The notes under the pieces: generated by a model
Database searches by the model: none
Told to the model about the DNA's origin: nothing
The model's input: the letters and a program-made list of their open reading frames with translations, nothing else
NCBI GenBank assembly: GCA_949358305.1
Contig: OX442322.1
Coordinates: 870,001 to 930,000, forward strand
Source: Strigamia acuminata
Lineage: Eukaryota; Arthropoda; Chilopoda; Geophilomorpha; Linotaeniidae
DNA length: 60,000 nt
Reading direction: 5' to 3'
Part shown: positions 1-11,228 of the stretch, in pieces
Position numbering within the stretch: the first letter of the stretch is position 1
Layout of the letters: every line of letters begins with the position of its first letter
Made by a program: the position numbers and the translations under genes

Positions 1-2293
1 TTGTAGGTCAATTCCTTTGCAACCTCGCTTGGTTCGATGCCGTAGACTTGGTCGTTGGCCGCGAGTAATTTCATCGCATTCGTGTGGAGATGGCCAAGTC
101 GACTGTGCCAAATACCGGTTGCGTCCTTCTTTGCAGTCGGTGCAGCTACCTTTTTCTGTTTGAGTTCAGGAGGAGGAGGAACATGTGCAAAAGGGATCGA
201 CTTTAATATGTCAGTATAGGATTGGTGTGAGGGAGGCTCTGGATTGGCTTGGTGCGATGTCGGGACAGGTGCGGGAATGGGAGGAGATTTTGGAACAGGA
301 AGTGATTGGGCTTTCTGTGGTAATGAAGGAAACTCAAATCCAAAATCTGTCAACTCGCGTTCCTTCGGTTTCTTTCTGGATTTCGGGACTTTGATGAAGT
401 CATCCTCAACTGTGACTAAAGTCTTTATCGGAGGCGGAGGATCCGAAACAGAAATCACACTTGTCGTCGCATTTGCTGTCGAAGACTTTGGTGGGCACAA
501 GCCATCCACGTAATACAGGCCGCCCTTTTCTTTGTCTCGGAGAACAGGATAACGGAAATCAGTCTTATAGATGTCCACTTTTCCTTTGTAAATATGGATG
601 TGATGTTTGTGTTTATCGATTTTCGACACCGAGATTAAATTCGCTTCAAAGTTCGGTGCATATAACACGTCGTGTAAGTTGACTGCACACTCGCATCCAT
701 CGATTAAAGTTTCGATTCGCACCGTTCCTTTACCGGTCACCTGGGAAGTGGCTTGGCCCAATTCAATGTCAAAGGGCACGACTTTGACTAAACTTGTAAA
801 CCACGACGCGACGTGGGACACATGATCTGTTGCTCCGCAGTCCACGATCCATTCGTGCGACTGCATGAAATGGGCTGTGGGCATTTCGGTGATTTGCGGT
901 GACGCATGCACGAAAAAGTTCGATTCTCTCTTTGCCTGCGAACTTCCTCTCGGACGACCATCATTTAACTTGTTGGCATTATTCTTTCCCTGTTTGCCGC
1001 TTTTACTCCTGGAAGGTCGTTGGAATGACGCTGATGGATTTAAAGGCCGCTCTTTGCGTGGTTGGGGACACTTATTCGCGTAGTGCCCCATCTCTCCGCA
1101 ATTGAAGCATCTAATGGACGACAATGGACGTTGACCCCGGGAACGAGAACGATTTTGGTCCGTCGAGTATGCGTGGGAAGATGATGCGGAGGTCGAATCC
1201 CGTGACGAAAATGCCCTCTGACGCATATACTCCGAAAGGAGTTGTTCGGATTTTTTGGGGTGTGAACATGGTATCTTCCCAATGGTAGATTGCGAATGAC
1301 ACCTAGGAATATTCAGCTGGCAGCATATCCAGATATTGGTAAGCCTGATGATCGGCTGAAACCTTCTCCCCAATATCTTCTAGCTTCCTGACGTGGTAAT
1401 CCACTCTTCCCAGAAAATCCGCCATCTCCTCGTTCCGCTCTAGTTTCATGTGTAGGAATTCTCGCCGAAGTGCCGCCTTTCGAGCACGAGAGCTTGGGGC
1501 CAGCGTTTTTCTTTGGCGAAAAAACCGTACCCGTTACCCGCCCGTTACCCGTCTCCAAAAAAATTCTCTACCCGTACTCGCCCGTACCCGAACCGTACCC
1601 GTCCCGTACCCGAACTCTTCCAGCGCCGCATGGTGTCGAGTTTTGAACTATGCATGTATCTTTTGTTTTGTTTTTAATTCGCTATTTTGATTACTTGATT
1701 TGTTTCTTCTTTTAGAAGAGTCTTCATTTGTTTTGTTTTTAAGTTTGATTATTATATTTTTTTTATTGTTATTATTTTTTTTCTACACACGACACACGTG
1801 CAACATGCATCTGCATCGTATAACGTACATATTTAATTGCCGACGCTAGCGCCACGGCGTGGCGTTAACGTCGTAAAAACGCATACCCGCGCGTACCTGC
1901 AAGACCTGTACCCGTACCCGCCCGTACCTGTAGGGTACGGGCGGGTACGGGTATGGGTACGGGTACGGGTACCCAATGAAAAACACTGCTTGGGGCATAT
2001 ATTTTCGATAAAGTGTCCCATGCCTCTTTAGGTGTATTGGCGGAGTCCAGCGCTGACTTTTTGGGTTCAGACACGAAACCATAGATAAGGCCCAACGCCT
2101 TGTCCTTACGGTGCTTATACTTTTTAAGTTCTTTGTCATTTGCCGTTTTCTTGAAATCCGCTTCGTCCTCTTCCGTAACGTGGGTCCACAGCCCTTCTGA
2201 CTTCAGTAGCATTTTCATACTACGGGCCCACATTTCGTAGTTGCCGACTGCGAGGATTGGCACTCGAGACACGGTGTTTTCGGATTTCTGCAT
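1..2293 (-). pseudogene. A1 gag-pol, broken by a MITE and a frame slip
   Basis: Gag begins with ATG at 2293. The N-terminal part, with the motif NYEMWARSMKMLLKSEGLW, is typical of the UBN2-type gag of copia elements. It stops at 1989 where a 488-bp MITE is inserted, and resumes at 1500. A CCHC knuckle (CFNCGEMGHYANKC) lies near 1065-1110. The aspartic protease core DCGATDH lies near 820-845, and the GAG-pre-integrase motif WHSRLGHLHTNAM near 70-110. The frame is open from about 1240 to the edge. An A6 run near 1252 shifts the frame by one relative to the upstream gag. With the MITE, this copy cannot make Gag-Pol. Confidence 0.88.
1501..1988. mobile_element. Non-autonomous hAT-type MITE
   Basis: The 488-bp insert in A1 gag is flanked by an exact 8-bp duplication CTTGGGGC (1493-1500 and 1989-1996). 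Its ends are inverted repeats CAG(C/T)GTTTTTC followed by (T/A)TTGG. An 8-bp duplication with CAGNG termini is diagnostic of the hAT superfamily. Inside both ends are subterminal arrays of CCGTACCC-type units (1526-1615 and 1907-1972), arranged inward and inverted, such as hAT transposases often bind. There is no transposase ORF. The uninterrupted gag in A2 (around 16143) supplies the empty site. Confidence 0.88.
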
Positions 2294-3160
2294 TTTGGTG
2301 GTCGCGAAAAATGTCGTGGAATTGAGAATGACACTGACAAAATGGTTTTGTGAAACGAAGCACAAACGTAAATGCACGAGAGTTTGACGCACTTATCGTC
2401 GCACTTAAACCGAAGCACTGTCAATGCGGAAACCAAGACGGGGATGCCAATGCTACAATTGGCACAAATAACCCCAGTTAAGTATCTCCCTAACGCCCTT
2501 TGCAAACCACCTGGGGTCACGGAAACGTTAGATGGCCCTGAGAAAGCCTTAACTGGGAATACACACTTTGCTTGCCTGACTAGACAAAAGGGCAAAGTAT
2601 ATTCTAAAGGACCCAACCAAAAATTCTTAAAATTAACAATGAAATTTCGAAATAAGGAGAAATAGGTGAATCTTGTTGTGTGTTTGCACACACAACCTCG
2701 TGCAATCAAATAACACGGGCGTGGTTTTATAGAAAAACCACCGAAAAGCGCTATTTCGGATTTAAATCCGAAATCTTCTCGAATTAACGAGGGAAAAAAT
2801 CCAAAATCGTCAAAATACAATAAATCGGCGATACTGTAAGCACGCCGGGGTGCAATACAACGGATTCGATCCGTTTCTGGTTGATTATGCCACGTACGCG
2901 TGACGAGAATCAAAAAATCTGAAAAAAATACAAAAGAATTTCGGAAAAACCGCGAAACACGCGAGAATTTCCGAATTATCGGCGAAAACGTCGGCGTTTC
3001 GTGTATCCAAACGCTGGTCCACGTCTGGAAACGTTGGGAAAACGTCTGGAATCGTCAGCGAATCGTCGTGACCTAATAAAAATTTATCGCCAAAAATCGC
3101 GAAATTTGCGATAATAAACGATAAAATCAGTGGAGAATGCGTGCTGCACTGGAAAGCAGA
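2294..3160 (-). other. A1 leader between primer site and gag
   Basis: This untranslated leader is closely matched by 14952-15840 of A2. It contains open stretches in some frames, but these continue across the primer site and into the LTR and have no protein-like features, so they are not called genes. Confidence 0.75.
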
Positions 3161-3177
3161 ACCCCCCTCTGCTACCA
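3161..3177 (-). other. A1 primer-binding site, initiator tRNA-Met
   Basis: The minus strand reads TGGTAGCAGAGGGGGGT two bases after the LTR end. It complements the 3' end of animal initiator tRNA-Met except at two positions. A2 carries the perfect version (14935-14951). Confidence 0.85.
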
Positions 3178-3179
3178 AC

Positions 3180-3771
3180 TGTAGCAGAGGTGGAAAACCT
3201 GCACGAATTAATCGTGCAAAAACGAAGGAAACGACGAAAGCAATGCGAAAATGGCGGCGACCGACCCGGGCGCACGATATCGCAATGGCGGCGACGTCTT
3301 CACGACGTGCACTGAACGGCGATTGAAAAGCCGTGAAAAGCAATGATAAACAATCCCGCGCACTTATAAGAACGTGCACAGGTAAATAAAATCATATACT
3401 ATTTAATAGAAAACATAAAACTTACAAAAGGTTCCATTATTAGGTGGAGAAACAGAGTGGAGCTTGCATGTCATGCAAGTCGCCATTTTTAGTGAAAAGA
3501 TACAGAGTATACGCCATCTAGTGGCGGAAAAACATAATACGAATAAACACAGCAATGTGCTGAAAGTTAAACATAATAAAAAAAAGCACAGCATCGTGCT
3601 TTAAGCACGAGTATATGGCAACACAATAAATTAACGAGAATTATCAATCAATAAGCAATTTAAAAGAGAGTATATCGAGATGTGATAAATATCAAGTATA
3701 GAGTCGGATAATAAATGTAAACAATAACATTAAGACACATTTTGGAGTAAATTGTGCAGGACACATCAACA
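3180..3771 (-). repeat. 5' LTR of A1
   Basis: The 592-bp LTR begins TGTTGATGTGT (3771) and ends CTCTGCTACA (3180) on the minus strand. It is homologous along its length to the A2 LTR (14364-14932), with many substitutions and indels. It carries a CTCF-like motif (3511-3524) and, about 25 bp downstream, an AAATGGCGAC YY1/Pho-like motif (3479-3489). Confidence 0.88.
3479..3524 (-). promoter_or_regulatory. CTCF-like and YY1/Pho-like motif pair in A1 LTR
   Basis: The minus strand reads CCACTAGATGGCGT (CTCF core pattern CCASYAGRKGGCR), followed about 22 bp later by AAAATGGCGAC (YY1/Pho core ATGGC). The same order and spacing recurs in the LTRs of A2 and C. Binding is inferred from the motif only. 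Confidence 0.35.
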
Positions 3772-4034
3772 TTTTTTGCGTTCTCAATTCCACTTAGTAA
3801 TTCATGGTATTGTTCTTCAATTGAGTAATAAATCAAGCTGAATGCTCTTCCCTTCCGCAATTGATAATCCAAACGATCACGCCAAGATGCTCCCCGTGCC
3901 AGCGCCTCTTCTGTTCCGTCAGTAAACGCCCAACAGCCGTGGTGCATCAAAAGCCCTTTGATTTGTTGTTTCCACGAATCATAGTTCATCCTGTTCAGTA
4001 ATGTTATTTTCCGCTCTGGTTTTTCTGTATCCAT
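3772..4034 (-). pseudogene. Copia B0 gag, N-terminal fragment
   Basis: ATG at 4034 opens a gag with LLNRMNYDSWKQQIKGLLMHH and YYSIEEQYHELLSGIENAK. It is homologous to the start of B1 gag (around 12710) and to B2 gag (around 53290). The frame is cut at codon 87 by the first base of the A1 LTR (3771), and the rest of B0 is not in the window. UBN2-type gag of copia elements forms the virus-like particle; this stub has no function. Confidence 0.88.
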
Positions 4035-4696
4035 GATAGTTTGCCAGTTCCTCTTTGTTCACTAGCACTGTGTACACAAAATACCACCAATTGCAAAAAC
4101 ACTTTCTGTACTGATAATCACAACCAAGTGCAAAGTTGTGATGTTAGTTCGCTCTTAAACTAAGTTAGTAACAATCCTATCACAACACTAAGCTAGTAAT
4201 GCAAAAATATCTACTAGTATAGGATTTGTTCATGTTAAACAATTCTAATATCTCAAATTCAATAAACATATTCAAAAAAAATGTCTTCGAGACGTTTTCC
4301 AGCTGAATTTCGCGTTGTGTCACATTTCACGTGTGGTTGCAACCCAATATTGTCTTTCCTGCTCGACTCTTGTGTCGTCTCGCGTTTTTAGTTCCGTTTC
4401 GTCGTTTTTTGTCCAGAAATTCCGGTTCACACTTCGCGTGTGGTTGACGGAAATTATCCCGCTTGTGTAAACGTCGTCTAGTCGTTTCTTCCGTCCGGAA
4501 TCAATGACACTTTGGCGAAACGTATTGCGCCTCGCAATACGGAAATCACACTTCCAAACAAAGGAAAAGAATTGTTTAAATAAAATGTTTATAATTTCTC
4601 GAACCCGCTAGTGTTTCCGTGTTGTTTGATGACTCTTTGCTGCTTTGAAACCTTTAGTATGCTGGCACAAACACAAACTTCTGACTTCAGTTGTGG

Positions 4697-4713
4697 GCGC
4701 CGCCATCTTGGAT
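4697..4713 (-). promoter_or_regulatory. YY1/Pho-like motif in B0 leader
   Basis: The minus strand reads ATCCAAGATGGCGGCGC, a strong match to the YY1/Pho consensus (AAGATGGCGGC). It lies about 90 nt inside the primer site and is conserved in B1 (13344-13360) and, with one change, in B2 (53596-53612). Confidence 0.4.
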
Positions 4714-4804
4714 AAATTGGAGGAAATTTTCCAAAACATCTCCAATTGGCTCTAAATAGTTGAAAATCATCCCAAATGATTTTTAATGCTATCCTGGTTA
4801 TATT

Positions 4805-5096
4805 GACCCATAACCTTGTTGATTTGTACTAATTAATAGTGCAGAATGTGTGGTTTATCAGTGGAGTGGAAAGCATTAGTGTAGAAATAAAGAACACAGT
4901 CTTTACAGGTTCAAAGCAAAACATGAAGTGAGGTTTTTATTTCTAAGTCACGTGACTCAAACTACCTGCTGCCACCTGTAGGCAATTCATACAAGTTATA
5001 CATGACAACAACTGTGGCCATTCACATGGCCGAAAGTAAATACAAACATCGTACAAAGAATATAATACCGCTTGAATAATGCGATATAAATATACA
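4805..5096 (-). repeat. B0 5' LTR and half-tRNA primer site
   Basis: The LTR (280 bp) begins TGTATATTTATA at 5096 and ends TCAACA at 4817. The next bases, GGTTATGGGTC (4815-4805), correspond to GGTTATGGGCC in the sister copies. That sequence complements the anticodon-loop end of the 5' half of initiator tRNA-Met, the unusual primer of Drosophila copia. Within the LTR are GTCACGTGAC (4947-4956, palindromic E-box) and a CTCF-like motif (4969-4982). Confidence 0.8.
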
Positions 5097-5150
5097 CATA
5101 TGTTAAAGGCAATTATATGTTATATCTCAACACTAATCGCCTCCTTCTGC
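5097..5150 (-). repeat. E polypurine tract and 3' LTR stub
   Basis: The minus strand reads GCAGAAGGAGGCGATTAG (5150-5133, polypurine tract), then TGTTGAGATATAACA, the start of an LTR that is cut after 36 bp by B0. Confidence 0.65.
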
Positions 5151-5551
5151 GATATCCTTCTTATCCTCTTCTTTTTGCTCGAATGGAGGTCCTAATTCTG
5201 GCGTTTCCGCTACTTCAAATAATTTCAATTTCAATTCGTTATTTCAATTAACATTTCATATTGCACTATTTCACATTAAATTCATCTAATTTCATAAATT
5301 TCCAACTTATTAATTACATTAAAATTTATGCACACACTAATTATTGTCTTTGAAATTTTAACACAAGTCAATTAGGCCTAAATTTCCACTTTGCGATGTA
5401 ATTTTTCACAATTTTCGTTATAGTTTCGTTTCATTTTTCTCAATTTAGTTCATCAAATTCGTCTAATTTTCACTCTTTTCACTTACAAAATCACGTTAAG
5501 TCTCCTCAGCTGGGTTCTAAATAGCTTTGAGTTTTCTTTGAGTCACACAGT

Positions 5552-5821
5552 TCACCTGGTTCGTCTCAGAAAACTCTTGTAAAATACAGAATAATCACGA
5601 CGATCTTGCTTACGAAGGCGACGTGATCGGTAGTTCTGAATCTCGACAACAAGTGGCGACGTGTTATTCACAACGTCAGCGACATCTGTCGGCGATTTTC
5701 CAAGCTGAATTTCTTTGTTTTCTTGTTTTTCTTCAATTTCTCGTCTTTCCCCAATTTCCTTCTGTCTATAGAACGCTTTTAATCGCTCCCTTTCAGTCGG
5801 AACTGGGAAAACTGACGTTTT
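5552..5821 (-). pseudogene. E pol C-terminal tail beyond a TGA
   Basis: In the same frame as integrase, directly after the TGA at 5824-5822, 89 codons stay open. They encode a charged helix (KEIGERREIEEKQENKEIQ) followed by a basic end (YRSRRLRKQDRRD). The composition looks like the authentic end of pol, so the TGA is probably a mutation of a sense codon. No family is recognised for the tail. Confidence 0.5.
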
Positions 5822-7450
5822 TCATTTATTTTCTTCAGGTTCAAAGAGTGTTTTCAACGAAATCTGATCATCATCGCTAATGAATCGTTCTTTAGCGACT
5901 GGAGTAGGCGAAATTGGCAAGTTTACTTCATTTTCCTCCAATATTTGTCTTTGTGTTGCAGTTTCATCCGCAAATGTGACTTTTTTAGCTGTTAATTCTT
6001 CTAATATTTGGGCTGGAATTTCTTTTCTTGGTTTATATGGTTTTAATCTTTCAATATTGACAATGTCTGTTTTCTTTCCATTTGAACTTCTAATTTCGTA
6101 ATCATTTGGCGCAGTTCGTCTTACTATTTCATATGGGCCTGAGAATTGTGGTAGAAGTTTCTCACTTAATCCAGGTTTTCTATTAGGTGTTTTGAGATAA
6201 ACCAATTCTCCTGGGTCAAATTCCACAATAACTCGGCTTTGATCAAATCTTTTTTTGCTCTTTTCTCCTTGCCACTCTAACCTTTCATTTGCTAACTTTC
6301 TAGCCTCTCTGATGAATTTTGAGGTCCGCAAGGTGAATTCTTTCAGAAGTAAATTGAGGTTTACGTCCACGTTCAAATCAACTTCATATCCTCGTAAGAG
6401 ATAATGAGGTGTGTATCCTGTCGTTTCGTGCACACCGGTGTTATACGAGAAAAGCAAGAACGGTAAAAATTCATCCCAATCTGTATGGTCCTTATCAACG
6501 TAATGTTGCAACATTTTTGCAAACGTCGCATTAAAACGCTCAGTAAGTCCATTGGTTCTTGGATGGTAGCCGGAAGTGGTTTTGTGAAGGGCTTTAAACA
6601 TTGTTGATACCTCTTCCACCATCTTGTTTCTGTATTCTGTGCCTCTATCGCTCAGGATCTCTCTTGGACTGCCTTCCTTCAAAATTAACTCATAAAGCAA
6701 GGTTTTAGCTGCTTTCAAAGCTGTTGATGCTGGAGCTGCTCTAGCAATGACTGTCCGCGACAAATAATCTGTCATAACGAAAACAAACTTATTGTCCTTG
6801 TCGGAGGTTGGAAAACTTCCCAATGTATCGATTCCAATCTTCTCGAAAGGCTTAGATATTGTAGACAACAGCTGCATTAAACCTTTTGGCGGTGTTGTCA
6901 ACGATTTTGATCTTGCGCAGAGTGGACATGAAAGTACGTAATTTCTAACGTTTTTATATATCCGGGGCCAGAAGAATCTTGATCTAATTCTCTTCCATGT
7001 TTTGTTTAGGCCCAAGTGAGCACCCGTTAGTCCGTCATGCATTTCTTGAAGGACGTCAGTTTTCAAATGCTGCGAAACATATAACAGATTTTCTTCCATG
7101 TTCAGGGAATTCAATGAATTTTTCTTCCTAAACAACACGTTTTCAAGAAGGACGAACTGCTTTAGAGAACGTCTTCTCTTCTTCGGAAGTTGCTCTACTT
7201 GACTCATTGCGGTGATCAATTCCAGTAGCTTCTTGTCCTTACGCTGCTCAGCAGGAAGGTCAAGCTGTTCGAGTAAAAGTGAGGAAACTATTTTGTTTTC
7301 TTCCTCTCTTAAATCCTCTGGAATCCTACTCAAGGCGTCAGCATCTGTGTGCTTCTTTCCGCTCTTGTAGGTCACATCAAAATCGAAATCCACTAGCTGT
7401 AGGCTCCATCTAGCTAGTCTGCCGTTGGGGTTTTTGACTGATTTTAGCCA
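5822..7450 (-). pseudogene. E integrase
   Basis: Integrase inserts the cDNA copy into the host genome. The frame holds the end of RNase H (KHTDADALSRIP), the H-H-C-C zinc domain (HDGLTGAHLGL to CPLCARS, near 7050-6910) and catalytic D, D and E in IGIDTLGSF, LSDRGTEYRN and NGLTERFNATF. A GPY/F-type module (FSGPYEIVRR) lies near 6130. An in-frame TAA near 7450 separates it from RNase H, and a TGA ends it at 5822. The product family is clear; the gene is inactive. Confidence 0.9.
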
Positions 7451-7873
7451 TTAGAGTGCCGAATGATCTGTAATAATTGAAAATTTCTTCCTACACAAAT
7501 AAGGTTGGTACTTCTGAATTCCAAAAATTATGGCTAAACATTGCCTTTCTGTGGCATTATAGTTCTGTTCTGCTTGGCTGAGAAGTCTGCTAGCATAAGC
7601 TATCACATGTTCTTGTTTGTTTATCTTTTGTTTCAATACTGCACCAAGCCCATATGCGCTCGCGTCTTTCGACAGCATGAAGGGTTCTTCAAAATTAGGA
7701 TGAGCTAAAACTGACACAGTGATAAGGGTGGTCTTTAATGTTTTGAAGGCCTTGCCATGAGGTGGGCCCCAGTCGAATTTCTCATCCTTCTTCGTCAAAT
7801 TGACTAAGGGCTTTGATATGTCTGCAAAACCTGGAATGAACTTCCTGTAATACGAACAGAGCCCTAAGAATCC
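7451..7873 (-). pseudogene. E RNase H
   Basis: RNase H degrades the RNA strand during reverse transcription. The segment shows FMLSKDASAYGLGAVLKQ with the first catalytic Asp, ASRLLSQAEQNYNATERQCLA with the conserved Glu, and SIITDHSAL with the second Asp. A frame break near 7800-7873 divides it from RT, and TAA follows DHSAL. Confidence 0.88.
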
Positions 7874-8730
7874 TCAAAGAAGTTTAAGGTTAGTAGGAAC
7901 TGGAAACTTAGCTACTGATTCCAAGTTCCTAGGGTCTGGTGATACATTCTCTGAGTCTACGACATGTCCCAAATACTTTATGGTGTTTGTCCCAAATGTG
8001 CACTTGCTTAACTTCACCTTTAAGTTAGATTGTCGAAGTTTGTCGAAAACATTGTCTAAATCTTTCAAATGTTGGTCGAATGTCTTAGAGAAAATGATCA
8101 GGTCGTCAATGTATGCGATACAAACTTTATCAAGGAGGTTGCCTAATACTTTATTCATTAACTTCTGAAAAGCTGCTGGGCTATTGCAGAGACCTTGGCC
8201 GAGGACATCAAATTCATAATGCCCGCTAGAAGTTGTGAATGCTGTCTTTTCCTTGTCTTCTTCATTGATCTCAACCTGGAAATATCGTGGAATAAGATCC
8301 ATCATGGAGAGGAATTGTGAACCTGTCAGTTGATCCAAGGTGTCATCTATTCTTGCCAGTGGGTACACTATTTTCTTTGTTATCGCATTCAAACGTCTCC
8401 AATCAACGCAAAATCTCCACTTACCGTCTCTTTTCTTTATTAGTAACACAGGCGCGCTCCAGGGACTTTCTGATTCCCTGATCACTCTCACATCAAGCAA
8501 TTTTTTTGTTTCCTCTGCTTCGACTTCTTTTTCCTTCATAGAACGACGATACGGCTGCAAATGTATTGGCTCATGGTCTCCAGTATCGATTCTATGCTTA
8601 TGAGCTTTGACTCTTCCCAAATCCTTGTCAGAAACAGCAAATCTGTCTTGATTCTTTTGAAGAAGTTGCCGCATTTGCACTTGCTGATCTTTATTCATCT
8701 TATCTTTTGCTATTGAGGAGTCAAAGTCAA
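7874..8730 (-). pseudogene. E reverse transcriptase
   Basis: RT copies element RNA into DNA. The segment contains SPWSAPVLLIKKRDGKWRFC, VDWRRLNAITKK, CNSPAAFQKLMNKVL and the catalytic box YIDDLIIFS near 8120, followed by the KYLGHVV motif of gypsy RT. The usual DL(T/K)xGY motif reads DLIPRYFQ, a changed finger/palm boundary. The frame is open to 8730 without a visible native start; protease and gag are missing. Confidence 0.9.
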
Positions 8731-11228
8731 ACCGACCACTTCAATTCGATCATTCGGGAACAACGCTAAACCATGATTCCTCGTCGTTCTCAAATAACTT
8801 AACAAGTCCAATAGTACAATCCAGTGGTCCCATGCTGGATTGGATTGAAATTGACTCAGGATATTGACGGCGTAGGTCATGTCGGGTCTTGTTCGAGAAG
8901 CGATGAATGCCAAGCATCCGAGAAGACTTCGGTAAGGAACTCCTTCCATTATCTTGAAGTCCTCCAGTGTATCTGGACACTGTCGCTTGGTGAGAACAGT
9001 GGACTTAGTCATCGGTTGTGATCTGACTTTCACCAATTCTAAATGATCCTTGAACTTCAGCAAAACTTTGTTGATGTACGACTTCTGATGTAGGATCATT
9101 TGTTGATTATGCTGGCAGAATTCAACTCCCTAAAGTTTCTTAGTTTTACCCAGAATCACGAGGTCGAATTGGGTTTTAATCATGTCCAATACATTCATCG
9201 CGTCTTGATGTTGCTTGCCAAAAACGACAATATCGTCGACGTACACGATAAGATAGGCGACATCTCCGTATTTGTAGACACAATTACACCAGTTTACGTG
9301 CTGTAGACCAAGATTCAATAAGGTATCTTCCAACTCTTCGCCCCATTCTCTTCCAGATTGATGTAAGCCATATATTGCGCGAAGGAGGCGGCAAACATAA
9401 GTTTCTTTCCCTCGGCAAACAAATCCTTTGGGTTGGCGCATATACACTGTCTTATGCAGTTTCGCATAAAGGTATGCGCATTTTACATCCGCCTGGATAT
9501 AGGACCATTTCAACATGCAAACGAGAAGTGTAAACATGAAGCGGACGATGGAGAAATCCGCCACAGGCGAGAAAGTTTCTTCATACGATTTCCCGTAGAT
9601 TTGGGAAAAACCTTGCGCCACAAGTCTCGCTTTGTATCGTGCAATTTGTCCATCTTCGTTCTGCTTGACGGTGTAAATCCACTTGCATCCCACTAGCTTC
9701 ACATCAGGTGGTGGTGGAATCAGTTCCCACACCTCTCGCTCATGCATCGTATCGATTTCGTCGCACATCGCTTGATTCCAGTCTTCCTTCTCTGGCAAAT
9801 TGGCGATTTGCTCAAAGCGTGTCGGTATGTCAACTTCGAGATGATTGGCTTCAAGAGTAAAGTCGTCAAGATCCAAGTCGAAGCTGTCAGCCGTCGTATT
9901 CGATTCAGAAGGTTTCTTCTTTTTTTTGTCCTCGAAAAGATGTTCGGGAACACAAAGGTTGTGGTCTGCACAGTATCGTTTTACTTCTGGTATCGAACGT
10001 AACTTCGGCTTATCGTATCCGACGATCGTATACTCAAAATCTTTTTGTCCCGTCGGCCTAACTTTCTCCGTCTTCCTCCAAACAAGTGCTGGTATTGTCG
10101 CAACGGGATTTACAGGTGCTTGTCCGGGTTGCGGCAAAACGTTTGGGTATTTAACTCCTGGCAAGTTAGGTCGCAGTTTCTCATCTGGCAGTCTAAATTT
10201 TAATTTAAATTGTGGCAGCTCTTGTCCTGCGTCTTATTCCTTCTTAGTTGGTTGCGGCGGGGGAAGTGGCGGCCTCACGTCCTCGTCGGAGTAGTATTGC
10301 CAATCGTTGTTGTCGTCCAAGTTATCGTTCAAATTGTCTATATATGTGGTATATTTCTCCGGTAGGCCCAGCACGCCTTCAACACCGCGCCTGCTTTCCA
10401 CAAATTTGACGTCGCTGGTTTCGACCACCTTCGAAAATTGTGGCAACCAAATCCTGTACCCTTTGGTAATCCTAGAGTATCCGAGCATAATTCCATGTAG
10501 ACTCTTATTGTCTATTTTCCCATCTCGTATCCTTTTTTGCACAAAGCACAAACTCCCAAACTTTCTCAAATGTCTGAGTGATGGCTTGCGACCATAATAC
10601 AGTTCCATTGGCGTCTTGTCAGAATTCAACTTCGCAATCCTGTTCCTGAGGTAGTTGAATGTTAGAATTGCTTCACCCCAAAATCAGTGTTCCAAGCCGG
10701 CATCGTAGACAAGCGCTCGCATTCCATTGGCTAACGTTTGGTTGAGTCTCTCAGAAACTCCATTCTGGACTGGTGTGTATGCATTGGTCCTTTCGTGTTT
10801 GATTCCTTGTTCCTCAAGGTATAACCCAAACTTGTTGGAGCAGAACTCCATTCCGTTGTCAGTTTGAATGGCTAAAATTGACTTGCCGAGTAGCCGCTCA
10901 ATTCGTTTTGCGTGCTTCCGAAATAAATCAAACACTTCGTCCTTCCTTTTCATCAAAAACACTGTTGAATAACGTGAATAATCGTCTGTAATAGTGAGGA
11001 AATATCGGTTTCCTGACAGTGTACGTGTTCCAAAGGCTCCACATACATCCATGTGCAAAAGTTCCAGCGGCTCTTTTGACCTGATTCCCGGCAAAGACTT
11101 GTGTGGTACTGCCTTTTTCTTTGCAAGGTCGCACACGTCGCATTGTGTTATTGGCACATCCAGTATTGGCAGTCCAATCACTGCATCCACTTTACTCATA
11201 TGTTGTACGCTGGGAAAATGAATATGTC
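8731..11228 (-). pseudogene. B1 integrase and reverse transcriptase
   Basis: After a frame break near 11230, the pieces encode integrase (CDVCDLAKKKAV; catalytic core from DDYSRYSTVFL to QTDNGMEFC to NGVSERLNQ), a linker, and copia RT (GCKWIYTVKQ, ADVKCAYLYAKL, YLIVYVDDIVVFG near 9250) up to YRSLLGCLAFIASRTRPD and a truncated end. Stops are TGA at 10686 (CGA in B2), TAA at 10236 and TAG at 9132, plus a frame break near 9100. Integrase inserts cDNA and RT makes it; neither can be made here. Confidence 0.9.

Larger units (their letters stand above)
1..3771 (-). mobile_element. Copia-type LTR retrotransposon A1, 5' part
   Basis: Read on the minus strand this is the 5' half of a Ty1/copia element: 5' LTR (3771-3180), initiator-tRNA-Met primer site (3177-3161), a leader of about 870 nt, gag, zinc knuckle, protease and the start of integrase, running off the left window edge. 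It is a close relative of A2 (LTR at 14364-14932), which shares its layout and most of its protein sequence. The LTR begins exactly inside the gag of another copia element (B0), so A1 inserted into B0. The target duplication cannot be checked because the 3' end lies outside the window. Confidence 0.93.
3772..5096 (-). mobile_element. Copia element B0, 5' end only
   Basis: From right to left: 5' LTR (5096-4817), an internal-type primer site (4815-4805), a 770-nt leader and the first 87 codons of gag. The leader is well matched in B1 (12753-13443) and partly in B2. The 3' remainder was displaced by A1. The right edge abuts the first 36 bases of the gypsy E 3' LTR, so B0 inserted in or beside that LTR. 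Confidence 0.87.
5097..8730 (-). mobile_element. Gypsy element E, decayed 3' two-thirds
   Basis: Ty3/gypsy remnant on the minus strand: reverse transcriptase, RNase H, integrase, polypurine tract and the first 36 bp of a 3' LTR. Gag and protease are absent. At about 8730 the reading frame upstream of RT passes directly into the RNase H region of copia B1 in the same orientation, which is a deletion junction and not a simple insertion. Several stops and frame breaks show it is dead. Confidence 0.88.

Noticed and set aside
8340-8603. Plus-strand ORFs opposite gypsy E reverse transcriptase
   Set aside because: Antisense shadow of a clear RT domain.
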